A stretch of 64,000 nucleotides of DNA. Origin: Anaerostipes sp. MSJ-23. GTDB taxonomy: Bacteria > Bacillota > Clostridia > Lachnospirales > Lachnospiraceae. Shown one piece after another: positions 1-10,320 of the stretch. The position numbers were made by a program, and so were the translations under genes. The notes under the pieces are model-generated. The model ran no database searches. It was not told where the DNA came from and saw only the letters and a list, made by a program, of their open reading frames with translations. The stretch lies in NCBI RefSeq assembly GCF_018918155.1, contig NZ_JAHLPY010000006.1:31169-95168 (forward strand). Direction: 5' to 3'. How positions within the stretch are numbered: the stretch's first letter is position 1; every line of letters starts with the position of its first letter.

Positions 1-1104
1 TCCATCATAGGCCATAGAAAGAAGCAGAAAAATATAAACAAATGCAAAACGATTTGGAATTCCATACTGATTATGAAATCCATGCCATATATAACCAGGC
101 ACTGGCATATTAAAACTAAAGAATAAAATTGCCAATAGACATAATCTGCGAATTCTTATGCTTCGTTTGATCTCTTTCGATACAAGATAAAAAAGGGCCA
201 TTAATAACGTGAAAATCCCACAATATAAATTAATTTTTGAGTCATCTACCGACATTGTTAACGGTTTGGTCCCAAGAAATTGTCTAGTAAAAATATCACC
301 AAATGTTCCATACCATAATTCTTTCGGGAAATCCCATTTTGCCGAAGATGTCTGCATAATTCCAAGATAAGCTGGTAATAAAGCGGCAGCTGCCATTGCT
401 GCTGAAAGTAACGAATATACTGCAAACCGAAATCCATTTTTTATAAAATCTATGATATTTTTATGTTCATAAAAAATATACCATAAAACTAAAAACAAAC
501 AGGTCATAAACGACATATAAAAATTGCACCATAGAGAAAAAAACAATGCCGCACAATATAATTTTCCATTCCCGCATGTTACCATTTTATCAAAACCATA
601 TAAAATAATCGGTAATAAAATCATTACCTCAAGCCACATAATATTCCAGCTATATCCAACAATGTAACTTGAAAACCCATAAGCCATTCCAAAAGCGATG
701 ATCGAAAGATCATCTTTTTTCATCCGTTTATAAAAATAAAATGCTGCCGTGAAACAGCAAAGAGAAATCTTTACAATATACAGATGACTTAAAACCATAT
801 TTAACATCGTTTTTGGGAAGAAAACTATCATAAGATTTAATGGACTTGCTAAATAATAAGCCCATAAACCAAGGAAATTATAACCAAGCCCTGCATGAAA
901 AGAATAAAAAAAGCTATCTGCAGAGCGCAATTTTTCATGATAATCTGCAAAAAATGGCAAATATTGATGAAGTGCATCCACAATCAAAAACGATTGACTT
1001 CCAAAAGGCTCTACTTTCATAATAATTGCAATAAGTTCCATTAATAAAAATGGAAGAACAAATGCTCCAATTAAAAATTTATGTCTTTTTATTTTATCTG
1101 TCAT
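1..1104 (-). CDS. YfhO-family polytopic membrane protein (3' end outside window)
   Basis: An open frame of 368 codons reads leftward from an ATG at 1104 and runs off the window edge without a stop, so the C-terminal half is missing. The N-terminus has a hydrophobic helix, then a loop (FLIVDALHQYLPFF, then YYLASPLNL) typical of YfhO proteins, then many further hydrophobic segments. YfhO of Bacillus is a GT-C-fold enzyme implicated in glycosylating lipoteichoic acid; usual length is about 850 residues. Its start overlaps the end of the upstream glycosyltransferase by 11 bases, suggesting one transcript and a shared role in cell-envelope glycopolymer assembly. The family assignment rests on motif recognition only; the substrate is unknown. 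Confidence 0.8.
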   Translation of the reverse strand, partial: MTDKIKRHKFLIGAFVLPFLLMELIAIIMKVEPFGSQSFLIVDALHQYLPFFADYHEKLRSADSFFYSFHAGLGYNFLGLWAYYLASPLNLMIVFFPKTMLNMVLSHLYIVKISLCCFTAAFYFYKRMKKDDLSIIAFGMAYGFSSYIVGYSWNIMWLEVMILLPIILYGFDKMVTCGNGKLYCAALFFSLWCNFYMSFMTCLFLVLWYIFYEHKNIIDFIKNGFRFAVYSLLSAAMAAAALLPAYLGIMQTSSAKWDFPKELWYGTFGDIFTRQFLGTKPLTMSVDDSKINLYCGIFTLLMALFYLVSKEIKRSIRIRRLCLLAILFFSFNMPVPGYIWHGFHNQYGIPNRFAFVYIFLLLSMAYDG

Positions 1105-1810
1105 TTTTCCACTCCCTGACTCTTCGATTGATTTCTATCATCATATGATAACGTTTTCGTATCATAGAAATTATCGAACCATGGGTTAGATCCGTGACAT
1201 TTTCTCCATGTCTTCGATAATAAATCAATGGTTCTTCTAAAAAAACCACTGTTCCAAGCTGTTCCTCTAAAAGGCCAATCCACTGATCATGAATCCATAT
1301 CTTATCCGGAATTGGAAGAATCTTTTTTAATGTTTTTCTTCTTACTGCCATGCAACATCCAATATAAGAATTCTTTCTCATATTTTTCCAAAATCCAACG
1401 CCACTATCTCTCCATTGAAAAGTTGTCTGTCCTGTCAGATTTAACTGTTCATCCACAATTTCTCCATTATGAACAACTGCACTTACTCTTGGATTTCCAA
1501 ATGCCTGTTTTACTATTTCTACTTTATTTTTTTTCCATACATCATCCTGATCAGCAAGAAAGATCAGATCTCCTCTACAATTTCGAAATGCATTTTCAAA
1601 ATTTTTTACAACTCCTTTTCCCGGCCCAAGAACCAGTTTGATTCGAGAATCTTTATCACTCCATTGTCTCAGGAGTTCTTCAGAACCATCACTGGCATCA
1701 TCGATAGAAATAACAAGCTCATCCTGTTTTTCCAAATTATCCAGGATTGAGCTTATTTGTTCATCCATATATTTTTTCCCGTTATAAAAGGCCATTGCAA
1801 CTGATATCAT
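1094..1810 (-). CDS. Family 2 glycosyltransferase
   Basis: A 238-residue cytoplasmic GT-A enzyme. It begins directly with the nucleotide-binding strand (ISVAMAFYNG, residues 2-11). An early acidic pair is at SIDDASDG, and the metal-binding acidic motif is LADQDDVW at about residues 90-97. This layout resembles rhamnosyltransferase-like GT2 enzymes that add sugars to surface polysaccharide, but donor and acceptor cannot be read from sequence. No membrane helix is evident. The downstream YfhO-like gene overlaps its stop, so the pair is likely an envelope glycosylation unit. It diverges from gdhA. Confidence 0.85.
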   Translation of the reverse strand: MISVAMAFYNGKKYMDEQISSILDNLEKQDELVISIDDASDGSEELLRQWSDKDSRIKLVLGPGKGVVKNFENAFRNCRGDLIFLADQDDVWKKNKVEIVKQAFGNPRVSAVVHNGEIVDEQLNLTGQTTFQWRDSGVGFWKNMRKNSYIGCCMAVRRKTLKKILPIPDKIWIHDQWIGLLEEQLGTVVFLEEPLIYYRRHGENVTDLTHGSIISMIRKRYHMMIEINRRVREWKNDR

Positions 1811-1841
1811 ATCGATTTTCCTTTCCTTGTCGTTGATTTTC

Positions 1842-1870
1842 TTGAAATATTATAGCATATCTTATATAAT
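1842..1870 (+). promoter_or_regulatory. Sigma-A-type promoter upstream of gdhA
   Basis: TTGAAA at 1842-1847, a 17-base spacer and TATAAT at 1865-1870. The predicted transcript starts near 1877 and immediately enters the hairpin at 1893-1924. A second weaker candidate lies beyond that hairpin: CTTACA 1935-1940, 17 bases, TATACT 1958-1963. Confidence 0.7.
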
Positions 1871-1892
1871 AAGGCTAAGACAAAGGCGTCAT

Positions 1893-1931
1893 AAAGAAAA
1901 GGGCGTATTTGCGCCCTTTTCTTTTTGCTTT
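1893..1931 (+). terminator. Terminator-like hairpin inside the gdhA leader
   Basis: Two perfectly complementary 13-base arms (1893-1905 and 1912-1924, core AAAAGGGCG) enclose a 6-base loop and are followed by a broken T tract. The hairpin lies between a good promoter and gdhA, in a gap between divergent genes. It is therefore not a normal 3' terminator for either neighbour; attenuation of gdhA or termination of a short leader RNA is the likeliest reading. Confidence 0.7.
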
Positions 1932-1983
1932 TTTCTTACAGGGAGTAATGTCCACTGTATACTCACATAATTTATGACTTTAA

Positions 1984-3330
<1,347 letters not shown>

Positions 3331-3388
3331 TCCTCATTTGATCATTCATTTATGTCATATGTGTAGTATGTATAGAGTATAAGTATTA

Positions 3389-3433
3389 AGAAAAAGCGGA
3401 GATTTTGGATTCTATCCTATCTCCGCTTTTTCT
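3389..3433. terminator. Bidirectional terminator between gdhA and the MATE gene
   Basis: Fifteen-base complementary arms (3389-3403 and 3419-3433, core AAAGCGGAGAT) with A and T runs on opposite sides. It serves gdhA on plus and the MATE gene on minus, whose stop codon lies inside the right arm. Confidence 0.85.
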
Positions 3434-4775
3434 ACTGTTTAATTGCTTTTTGTGTCCTTATCACCGGTGACCTCAGAATCTGAATAATCAATGGAATTAC
3501 CATAATAAACCATACAATCGGCTCTGCCACGATAACACCTGTATAACCAAGCCATGGCACAAGTGTTGCAGCAATGACAATCTTTCCTACCATTTCCAAA
3601 GTACTCGATACAAGTGGTGTAATATGATCTCCAATTCCTTGCATCACATTTCGAATAATACAAATTAGTGCTGTTACATAATAAAAAATGGTATCAAACT
3701 TCAAATAATTCGAAGCATTGATAATGACTGACTGTCGATGACTTCCAGTTACCATATAAACAAGTGCCGGCCCGATTGTAAAACTTACGATCATCATACC
3801 GGTACTCCAAATACAAGTATAGAGAATCGATAATTTCATTCCTTTTTTAATTCGATCTATTTTCCCTGCTCCCATATTTTGTCCACAAAACGTTGCCATC
3901 GTCTGGCCAAATACACTAAACATAATCATAAACATCTCCGTGATCTTACGCGCAGCTGTGTGTGCCACAATAATATCCTGTCCAAGTCTATTGATCGCTG
4001 TTTGTAACGTCAGTGAACCAATATTTATGAGAGAACTCATAAATCCCATAGATAATCCGGAACTTAGCATATGTTTTATCATCTTTGCTTCTGGCTCTTT
4101 AAAGTCCTCTTTCTTTAATCGCAATAACTCATATTTATGTACCATATAAAAAGCACAGATGACCAGCGCAATCAATTGTGCAAGAACTGTTGCCGCTGCT
4201 GCTCCCCATGTCCCCGTTTTTAAAACTGCAACAAAAAACAAATCCCCCACAATATTCAAAAACACAGATAATGCCAGAATCAGCAATGGTGTAATCGTAT
4301 CTCCGATCGCACGCATAACTGCCGCCAAAATATCATAAAACATCGTCACCCATAATCCTGCAATAATAATCATGATATACTGTTTGGCCGTAGAAAATAA
4401 ATTTTGCGGAACATTCAGAAAATGGAGAATTGGATTGATAAAACCTACCCCTATCACAATTAAAATAACAGAAATTATAATTCCAAGAACAATTGATGCT
4501 GCAAAAGATTTTCTCAAACCTTTATAATCTCCAGCTCCAAAACGCTGTGCAGTAATAATCGCAAATCCATTGGCTAATCCAAGAAGAAATCCAACAATCA
4601 AATTACTAATTGTACTCGTTGCTCCAACCGCCGCCAATGATTCCTCTCCAAGGAAAGAACCAACAATTCTTGTATCCGCTAAACTGTATGTAAGCTGCAA
4701 AAGATTTCCAAAGAAAATTGGCAATGCAAAGGCAAGAATAATCTTCGATATATTTCCTTTTGTTAAATCTTTCAT
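3432..4775 (-). CDS. MATE family efflux transporter
   Basis: A 447-residue integral membrane protein with about twelve hydrophobic segments in two similar halves. The N-terminus (LTKGNISKIILAFALPIFFG) is the characteristic MATE opening, and family length is about 450. MATE proteins exchange Na+ or H+ for cationic drugs and metabolites across the cytoplasmic membrane; the substrate here is unknown. The start overlaps the stop of the preceding 77-residue gene by four bases (ATGA), so translation is probably coupled. The promoter ahead of the pair contains a perfect palindrome, and a LysR gene lies upstream. Confidence 0.9.
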   Translation of the reverse strand: MKDLTKGNISKIILAFALPIFFGNLLQLTYSLADTRIVGSFLGEESLAAVGATSTISNLIVGFLLGLANGFAIITAQRFGAGDYKGLRKSFAASIVLGIIISVILIVIGVGFINPILHFLNVPQNLFSTAKQYIMIIIAGLWVTMFYDILAAVMRAIGDTITPLLILALSVFLNIVGDLFFVAVLKTGTWGAAAATVLAQLIALVICAFYMVHKYELLRLKKEDFKEPEAKMIKHMLSSGLSMGFMSSLINIGSLTLQTAINRLGQDIIVAHTAARKITEMFMIMFSVFGQTMATFCGQNMGAGKIDRIKKGMKLSILYTCIWSTGMMIVSFTIGPALVYMVTGSHRQSVIINASNYLKFDTIFYYVTALICIIRNVMQGIGDHITPLVSSTLEMVGKIVIAATLVPWLGYTGVIVAEPIVWFIMVIPLIIQILRSPVIRTQKAIKQ

Positions 4776-5005
4776 TCTGAAAAATCCTCCAGCTTCCAGA
4801 GACTTCCACTTTCATCCATTCTTACAAAAGTACCCTCATCAATTTCTCTTTCATATAACAATGGATCTTCCATAAAAATGACCGTTTCTCCTTCTACTCC
4901 ATCTTCTCTTAAAAATACACGATCCATAACAGCCTGACCTTCTGAACGTCCCTCACATCCAAAATCTGGTTCCTCAATTCTTAATACACAATACTTTTTT
5001 TCCAC
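4772..5005 (-). CDS. Small acidic protein coupled to the MATE transporter, unknown function
   Basis: A 77-residue acidic protein (MEKKYCVLRIEEPDFGCEGR at the start) that I do not recognise. It has no signal peptide, membrane helix or known motif; a Cys is at position 6 and another at 17. It overlaps the MATE start by four bases and is read first from the shared promoter, which supports it being real. The run of short beta-like stretches and turns would suit a small cytoplasmic beta-rich protein, but that is a guess. Context suggests a role tied to the exporter or its substrate. Confidence 0.7.
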   Translation of the reverse strand: MEKKYCVLRIEEPDFGCEGRSEGQAVMDRVFLREDGVEGETVIFMEDPLLYEREIDEGTFVRMDESGSLWKLEDFSE

Positions 5006-5061
5006 AATAATCCCCTTTCTTCTATTATATATATGTTTTATTTAGCCAGTGAACGATTTTT

Positions 5062-5090
5062 ATTTTACCACTCGTTCGCTAGCGAATCAA
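5062..5090 (-). promoter_or_regulatory. Promoter and palindromic operator of the 77-aa/MATE operon
   Basis: On the minus strand: TTGATT at 5090-5085, a 17-base spacer and TAAAAT at 5067-5062. A perfect 12-base palindrome, TTCGCTAGCGAA (5075-5086), occupies the spacer next to the -35 box. That position fits a repressor operator. Confidence 0.6.
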
Positions 5091-5104
5091 TTTGAAATCT
5101 TATT

Positions 5105-5974
5105 TTAAACATCATCTAAATGTTGTTTTATAAATTTCAGAAATGCACGTGCCGCTGGTGAAATTGCTTGAAGGGATGGAACCGCAATTCCAATTTCCAC
5201 GTACTCCTTTGGTTCAATAGAACGAAAGACAACATCTCCTTTTAATGTCTGTGTGCTCACTCCATTTACAATTGTAATTCCAAGCCCTGCTTCCACCATT
5301 GCCATTGCAGAAATCATATCCCGACACATAAAATGATCTTGTACAATAATATGATTTTTTTCCAAACATCTAGAATTATCTGTTTCTTTCTGCGGGTAGA
5401 TTTCAATAAATGTTTCTTCATTAATACAGCTCAATGGAATGGTTTTTTCTTTTGCTAATTTATGGTTTTTTGCAATCATAAACTGTAATTCATCTTTCTT
5501 TAATGGTATCCAATCATGGTCTCCATCCCTCCAACTAATAATACAAAAATCACATTTATGCTGTCGGATAGCCTCTGTTAATTCTGAACTCGTTCCTTGT
5601 AAAGTAGCAAATTCAATTTCCGGATATTTGTTTTCAAAAAGTGCGATCAATTTTGCAATACGACGTAAATACATTCCATAAGAAACTCCTATTGTAATTG
5701 TTCCTTTTTTTAATCCATGAATGGACTCTACGGTCTGTTCATAACAGTCTGCATGATACACAAGTTCTCTCATAATTGGTAAAAGTTGTTCACAGTCTGT
5801 TGTTGGAATTACACCTTTTCTGCTTCTCTTGAGCATCGAAAATCCTGTCTCTGCTTCCAACGCTGCCAGCATTCGACTAATCCCAGAGGTTGTATACTCA
5901 AGGCGTTCCGCAGCCGCTGTAATCGATCCAAGTTCTATCGCACATAACAATGCCTTACATTTTTCTGTTTCCAT
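5105..5974 (-). CDS. LysR family transcriptional regulator
   Basis: A DNA-binding regulator with an N-terminal winged helix-turn-helix (about residues 3-60; SITAAAERLEYTTSGISRML is the recognition region) and a C-terminal periplasmic-binding-like effector domain. I chose the ATG at 5974 (289 residues) over the upstream ATG at 6004 because GGAAAGGAGAGG stands directly before it. The effector is unknown. Its promoter region lies between 14-base inverted repeats (5983-5996 and 6058-6071), which suits autoregulation. The co-oriented MATE operon downstream is a candidate target. Confidence 0.9.
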   Translation of the reverse strand: METEKCKALLCAIELGSITAAAERLEYTTSGISRMLAALEAETGFSMLKRSRKGVIPTTDCEQLLPIMRELVYHADCYEQTVESIHGLKKGTITIGVSYGMYLRRIAKLIALFENKYPEIEFATLQGTSSELTEAIRQHKCDFCIISWRDGDHDWIPLKKDELQFMIAKNHKLAKEKTIPLSCINEETFIEIYPQKETDNSRCLEKNHIIVQDHFMCRDMISAMAMVEAGLGITIVNGVSTQTLKGDVVFRSIEPKEYVEIGIAVPSLQAISPAARAFLKFIKQHLDDV

Positions 5975-5982
5975 TTTCCTCT

Positions 5983-6071
5983 CCTTTCCTTGACAAATCA
6001 TCAAGGTATCTTTGATATAATATCTCTTTTATCAATCATAAAAGGGACTTATAATACTTGTCAAGGAAAGG
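5983..6071 (-). promoter_or_regulatory. LysR gene promoter flanked by a 14-base inverted repeat
   Basis: On minus, TTGACA (6064-6059), an 18-base spacer and TATGAT (6040-6035) form a promoter for the LysR gene. The arms CCTTTCCTTGACAA (5983-5996) and its exact complement (6058-6071) bracket it, and the right arm overlaps the -35 box. TATAAT motifs also occur on plus at 6016-6021 and 6050-6055, so divergent transcription is possible. Confidence 0.55.
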
Positions 6072-6303
6072 ATAATGACAGAAGCCGAAACGGACAACTT
6101 GCAATATGATATTGTCATTATCTAATCCTTGCGACATTTCCAAAAAGAAATGTTTTTGGAAACCAGCAGTCTTGTGCAGTATACAGATTACTTCTGTCAG
6201 TGCTGATTTTTAATATATATATAAATTAAGAGATCCAATGCTCCTAAATATCCTTTCTTTCCTTAAGGATTTGGGGACTGCTCCCCACCCAATCGGATCT
6301 CTT
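6064..6303 (+). ncRNA. Candidate structured non-coding RNA (unassigned)
   Basis: This gene-free stretch is rich in nested inverted repeats. GATAATGACA (6071-6080) pairs exactly with 6113-6122, and the flanks extend that stem imperfectly. GACAGAAG (6077-6084) pairs exactly with 6191-6198, which competes with the first stem. TTTCCAAAAA (from about 6137) pairs with a perfect partner ending near 6162. Farther on, AAGAGATCC (6228-6236) closes with 6295-6303 around two internal hairpins, one of them GGGG-ACTGCT-CCCC (6273-6286). No long open frame exists. I could not match it to 6S, RNase P, tmRNA or a known riboswitch. Strand is inferred from the lack of a plus-strand gene and the plus TATAAT motifs. 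The rest (6304-6464) shows only a short ATAGGAAA/TTTCCTAT repeat. Confidence 0.4.
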
Positions 6304-6464
6304 TTACAACCACCTGAATATAGGAAAAACCTAACAGAAATAATCGCTCAATTTTAAACCCAAACATTGAAACTGACCTTTCCTATCATTTAGGATTTAC
6401 TAGAGATTAACTCTCTACTATATACTGATGCTGCACAGACAAGTTCTGGCCCTTCAAAAAAAAC

Positions 6465-6505
6465 AAAAAGACTTCAGAAATTATTTTTATTTCTGAAGTC
6501 TTTTT
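6465..6505. terminator. Bidirectional terminator at the end of the V-ATPase operon
   Basis: Sixteen-base perfect arms (6465-6480 and 6490-6505, core AGACTTCAGAAA) with terminal A and T runs. It ends the V-ATPase operon on minus and would also end any plus-strand RNA from 6030-6300. Confidence 0.9.
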
Positions 6506-6517
6506 ACAATTCTTTTC

Positions 6518-7144
6518 CTACCACTTATTTCCCTGTTTCATCCGTTTAATTACTTTCAGTCTTGTAAATTCTTCTCTTTCCTTTTCCTCCAATTCATTGG
6601 AAATCTTATATACAAGAGCTGTGTAAGTTGGAATTGTAATATTTTTAAGAGCATTGGCTCTTTTTTGTGTTTTCTTAATACTGGTCGCCAGACGATAAGC
6701 TGCATTCTCTACCATAGAAAGTTTGATGGTTAGATCTTTTACTTGGCGAAATGCTTCCCTTGCGATATCAATAGATTCATAAGTATCACTTAATGAATAT
6801 GTCAGGTTATTTTCCTTTGCATCGTATTTTACATGAGGAATTTCCGTCCCCATAATACTTCGTGTCTGTATCTGGATTGATTCTTCAATTGGCACCGTAT
6901 AAGCAAGCTGCTCTACTTTGCTGATTCCATGTTCAATATTTGCCCTCTGCAGACATGCATAAGCTCTTGTAAATGTTGTATCAATCTGTTCTTGTATATC
7001 TTTTGCTTCATCAATCAAGCTCATAAGCTCCCGGATTAAAATATTCCGTTTTTTATCCATCAGCTCATAGCCCTGTTTTGAAAGGGCCAGGGAGTTCTTA
7101 GCAAGAATTAGATTTCCTTTCGTTGGGAATTCTCGTGGATCCAT
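6518..7144 (-). CDS. ntpD: V/A-type ATPase subunit D (central rotor stalk)
   Basis: A 208-residue, largely helical coiled-coil protein that forms the central axle of V1, linking A3B3 catalysis to rotation of the K ring. The N-terminus (FPTKGNLILAKNSLALSKQG) is the typical D-subunit start and the length is normal. It is the last gene of the operon, 12 bases after subunit B, and is followed by a strong terminator. Confidence 0.93.
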   Translation of the reverse strand: MDPREFPTKGNLILAKNSLALSKQGYELMDKKRNILIRELMSLIDEAKDIQEQIDTTFTRAYACLQRANIEHGISKVEQLAYTVPIEESIQIQTRSIMGTEIPHVKYDAKENNLTYSLSDTYESIDIAREAFRQVKDLTIKLSMVENAAYRLATSIKKTQKRANALKNITIPTYTALVYKISNELEEKEREEFTRLKVIKRMKQGNKW

Positions 7145-7156
7145 ATAATTCCCCCT

Positions 7157-8542
7157 TTACTCATCCTTATCTTGTGGCAGATATTTTTCAATAATCTTCG
7201 TATCGATACGATCAAGTTCTTCTCTTGGGAGAATCTTTAAAAGCTCCCATCCAAGATCGAGTGTCTCTGTCATCGTTCGATTTTCATCATGCCCCTGTCC
7301 AATATAACGTTCTTCAAACTGCTTTCCAAATTCCAAATATTTTTTATCAATTGGAGAAAGTTCATCCTCTCCAATAACTGACGCTAGATTTCTTGCCTCT
7401 CCTACTTTTGCATATGCTGAAAATAATTGGTTGGCAAGGTCTTGATGATCCTCTCTTGTATACCCCTCTCCAATACCATCCTTCATCAGACGTGACAAAG
7501 ATGGCAATACGCTAATTGGCGGATAAATCGACTGACCATTTAAGTTGCGATCCAAAACAACCTGTCCTTCGGTAATGTACCCAGTTAAGTCAGGGATTGG
7601 ATGCGTGATATCATCATTTGGCATTGTAAGAATTGGAAGCTGTGTGACAGATCCCTCCGCTCCTTCGATGATTCCTGCACGTTCATATAAAGTTGCCAAT
7701 TCACTGTAGAGATATCCTGGATACCCTTTTCTTGATGGAATCTCTCCTTTAGAAGAAGAAACTTCTCGCATTGCTTCTGCAAAAGATGTCATATCCGTTA
7801 AAATAACAAGGATATGCATATCACAGTCAAATGCTAAATATTCTGCTGCAGTCAGGGCAACTTTTGGCGTAATCAGTCGTTCTACTACTGGATCATTTGC
7901 CAGATTTAAAAACATACATACATGATCTGCAACACCACTTTCTTCAAATGTTTTCTGGAAGAAATCCGCCACATCATGTTTAACACCCATTGCTCCAAAC
8001 ACAACTGCAAACGGCTCATCAGATCCATCACCCAAGGATGCCTGTTTTACAATCTGTGCAGCCAATTGATCATGCGGAAGTCCATTTCCTGAAAAAATCG
8101 GAAGCTTCTGTCCACGAATCAATGTTGTTAACCCATCAATTGCAGAAATTCCTGTTCGAATATAATTCCTTGGATATCGCCTTCTGACTGGATTTAACGG
8201 AAGTCCATTTACATCTCTTCGAAGATCAGAAATTAGAGGACCAAGTCCATCAATTGGCTTTCCAATTCCATTAAAGGTCCGTCCCAGCATATCTGGTGCC
8301 AAGGTTACTTCCATTGGATGTCCCGTCAATCTTGTACGAGTATTGCTCAAGGACATGTTTTCTGTTCCTTCAAATACCTGAATAATTGCTTTATCTTCAT
8401 AAAGCTCTATGATTCTTCCTATCTTTTTTGTATTACCTTCTACTGTAAATTCGACAATTTCATCGTAAAAGGCATCCTGTACGCCCTCCAGAACCACAAG
8501 AGGGCCATTGATACTGCTTAATCCTAAATATTCTATTGCCAT
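7157..8542 (-). CDS. ntpB: V/A-type ATPase subunit B (non-catalytic)
   Basis: A 461-residue RecA-fold subunit that alternates with A in the V1 hexamer. It starts with the expected N-terminal beta-barrel ([20 protein letters not shown]) and contains [18 protein letters not shown], the degenerate P-loop region of B subunits, which lacks the GKT of the catalytic chain. Arg in the SLSRLMKDG segment is in the family's interface region. It lies 11 bases from A and 12 from D. Confidence 0.95.
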   Translation of the reverse strand: MAIEYLGLSSINGPLVVLEGVQDAFYDEIVEFTVEGNTKKIGRIIELYEDKAIIQVFEGTENMSLSNTRTRLTGHPMEVTLAPDMLGRTFNGIGKPIDGLGPLISDLRRDVNGLPLNPVRRRYPRNYIRTGISAIDGLTTLIRGQKLPIFSGNGLPHDQLAAQIVKQASLGDGSDEPFAVVFGAMGVKHDVADFFQKTFEESGVADHVCMFLNLANDPVVERLITPKVALTAAEYLAFDCDMHILVILTDMTSFAEAMREVSSSKGEIPSRKGYPGYLYSELATLYERAGIIEGAEGSVTQLPILTMPNDDITHPIPDLTGYITEGQVVLDRNLNGQSIYPPISVLPSLSRLMKDGIGEGYTREDHQDLANQLFSAYAKVGEARNLASVIGEDELSPIDKKYLEFGKQFEERYIGQGHDENRTMTETLDLGWELLKILPREELDRIDTKIIEKYLPQDKDE

Positions 8543-8553
8543 ATCATTACCTC

Positions 8554-10320
8554 CTATGCGTTCTTTTCAAGTACCGCGTCATAAAAATCATCAATCTCTT
8601 GCCGATACAAGTCAAGCATCTGAAGATTATCATTTGGAACATCATATTTGATTGCAATGACACGTTCAAATATATGCTCCGCTTTTAAGACACTCATTGG
8701 CATTCCTCTTGCCACAAGTTCACGGCTTTTTTGATAAAGATACAAAATAATTTCCATCATTTTAAACTGTTTTTCCATCGAAACACATGTATCATCTTTA
8801 TGAAATGCATTTTGCTGTAAAAACCCAAGACGAATAACTTTTGCAATTTCAAGTGTTAGTTTCTGATCATCTGGAAGCACATCTCCCCCAATCAATTTTA
8901 CAATTTCCATCAAACTATTTTCTTGATTTAAAATTGCCATAAAACGATTTCGATCATCGACAAATTTTGGAGATACATGATCTCTATACCATCCTCCAAG
9001 GTCAATTAAATATTCACTATAACTGGTCAGCCAATGAATCGCTGGAAAATGCCTTGCATAGGCAAGGGATTTATCAAGTCCCCAAAAACATCGTACAAAA
9101 CGTTTGGTATTCTGTGTAACTGGTTCGGAGAAATCGCCTCCCTGTGGAGAAACAGCACCAATAATCGTAACAGATCCATCCGTTCCATTCAGATTATGCA
9201 TCATACCGGCTCTTTCATAAAAGCCAGATAATCTGGATGCTAAATAAGCTGGGAAACCTTCTTCTGCCGGCATCTCTTCCAGTCGTCCGGATAATTCTCT
9301 TAGGGCTTCTGCCCATCTAGATGTAGAATCCGCCATAATTGCAACATCATATCCCATATCCCGGTAATATTCCGCTAGTGTTAATCCTGTATAAATGGAT
9401 GCTTCTCTCGCTGCAACTGGCATGTTGGATGTATTAGCAATCAATGTTGTACGATCCATCAGCGGATTCCCACTTCTTGGATCAACCAACTGGGAAAATT
9501 CTTCCAAAACCTGTGTCATTTCATTTCCACGCTCTCCGCAACCGATATAAATAATGATATCCGCATCTGACCATTTTGCAATCTGGTGCTGTGTCATTGT
9601 CTTTCCGGTACCAAATCCCCCTGGAATTGCTGCTGTACCGCCTTTTGCAATTGGAAACATCGTATCAAGAATTCTCTGTCCAGTAATTAATGGAACACTT
9701 GCCGGAATACGACTCCTTGATGGACGCGCTACACGAATCGGCCAACGCTGCATCATTGTCAATTCTTTTTCTGTTCCATCTTCCAATTCCAATGTTACAA
9801 TATGGTCTTTGATCGTATATTTTCCATTCTGTGCTGCAAAGGTAACCGTTCCACTCAATTCTGGGGGAACCATACATCTGTGCACAATAGCTCTTGTCTC
9901 TTGGACTTCTGCAATTACATCTCCTCCATGAAGAACTTCTCCTGGCTTCACAGTTATGGTTGTATCCCAAAGTTTTTCCATATCCAAAGAATCAACACTG
10001 ATACCGCGTGTAATAAAAGCCCCCGCACTTTCTGCAATTCTCTCTAATGGGCGCTCAATTCCATCAAAAATATTATCAAGAATTCCTGGTGCCAATGTTA
10101 CAGATACTGCCTCTCCAGTTGCCTCAACAATTTCACCTGGTCGAAGTCCTGAAGTTTCTTCATAAACCTGTATCGTCGTACGGTCTTTATCTAGAGAAAT
10201 AACCTCTCCAACCAGTTTTTCCTTCCCTACATATACCATCTCGGACATTTTAAATCCAGTGTCTCCTTTCAGGTAAATGACAGGACCATTGATTCCATAA
10301 ATTTTTCCGGTCTTACTCAC
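8554..10320 (-). CDS. ntpA: V/A-type ATPase catalytic subunit A
   Basis: The ATP-hydrolysing or ATP-synthesising chain, 588 residues with the chosen start. The P-loop GGFGTGKT lies at about residues 234-241, and the V-type non-homologous insert precedes it. I chose a GTG at 10320 ([13 protein letters not shown]) because GGGAGGT stands six bases upstream and conserved sequence begins there. The longer ATG frame from 10389 adds 23 unconserved residues lying inside subunit E. The GTG overlaps the stop of subunit E (GTGAGTAA), indicating coupling. Confidence 0.95.
   Translation of the reverse strand: MSKTGKIYGINGPVIYLKGDTGFKMSEMVYVGKEKLVGEVISLDKDRTTIQVYEETSGLRPGEIVEATGEAVSVTLAPGILDNIFDGIERPLERIAESAGAFITRGISVDSLDMEKLWDTTITVKPGEVLHGGDVIAEVQETRAIVHRCMVPPELSGTVTFAAQNGKYTIKDHIVTLELEDGTEKELTMMQRWPIRVARPSRSRIPASVPLITGQRILDTMFPIAKGGTAAIPGGFGTGKTMTQHQIAKWSDADIIIYIGCGERGNEMTQVLEEFSQLVDPRSGNPLMDRTTLIANTSNMPVAAREASIYTGLTLAEYYRDMGYDVAIMADSTSRWAEALRELSGRLEEMPAEEGFPAYLASRLSGFYERAGMMHNLNGTDGSVTIIGAVSPQGGDFSEPVTQNTKRFVRCFWGLDKSLAYARHFPAIHWLTSYSEYLIDLGGWYRDHVSPKFVDDRNRFMAILNQENSLMEIVKLIGGDVLPDDQKLTLEIAKVIRLGFLQQNAFHKDDTCVSMEKQFKMMEIILYLYQKSRELVARGMPMSVLKAEHIFERVIAIKYDVPNDNLQMLDLYRQEIDDFYDAVLEKNA

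Noticed and set aside
1228..1641. A 137-codon plus-strand open frame
   Set aside because: It is antisense to the glycosyltransferase, whose motifs are well placed.
6064..6200. Assignment of the structured region as 6S RNA
   Set aside because: Length and a long imperfect hairpin were suggestive, but I could not identify a central bubble or conserved sequence, so I left it unassigned.
9554..9931. A 125-codon plus-strand open frame
   Set aside because: It lies wholly inside the catalytic V-ATPase subunit A, on the opposite strand, without its own ribosome site.
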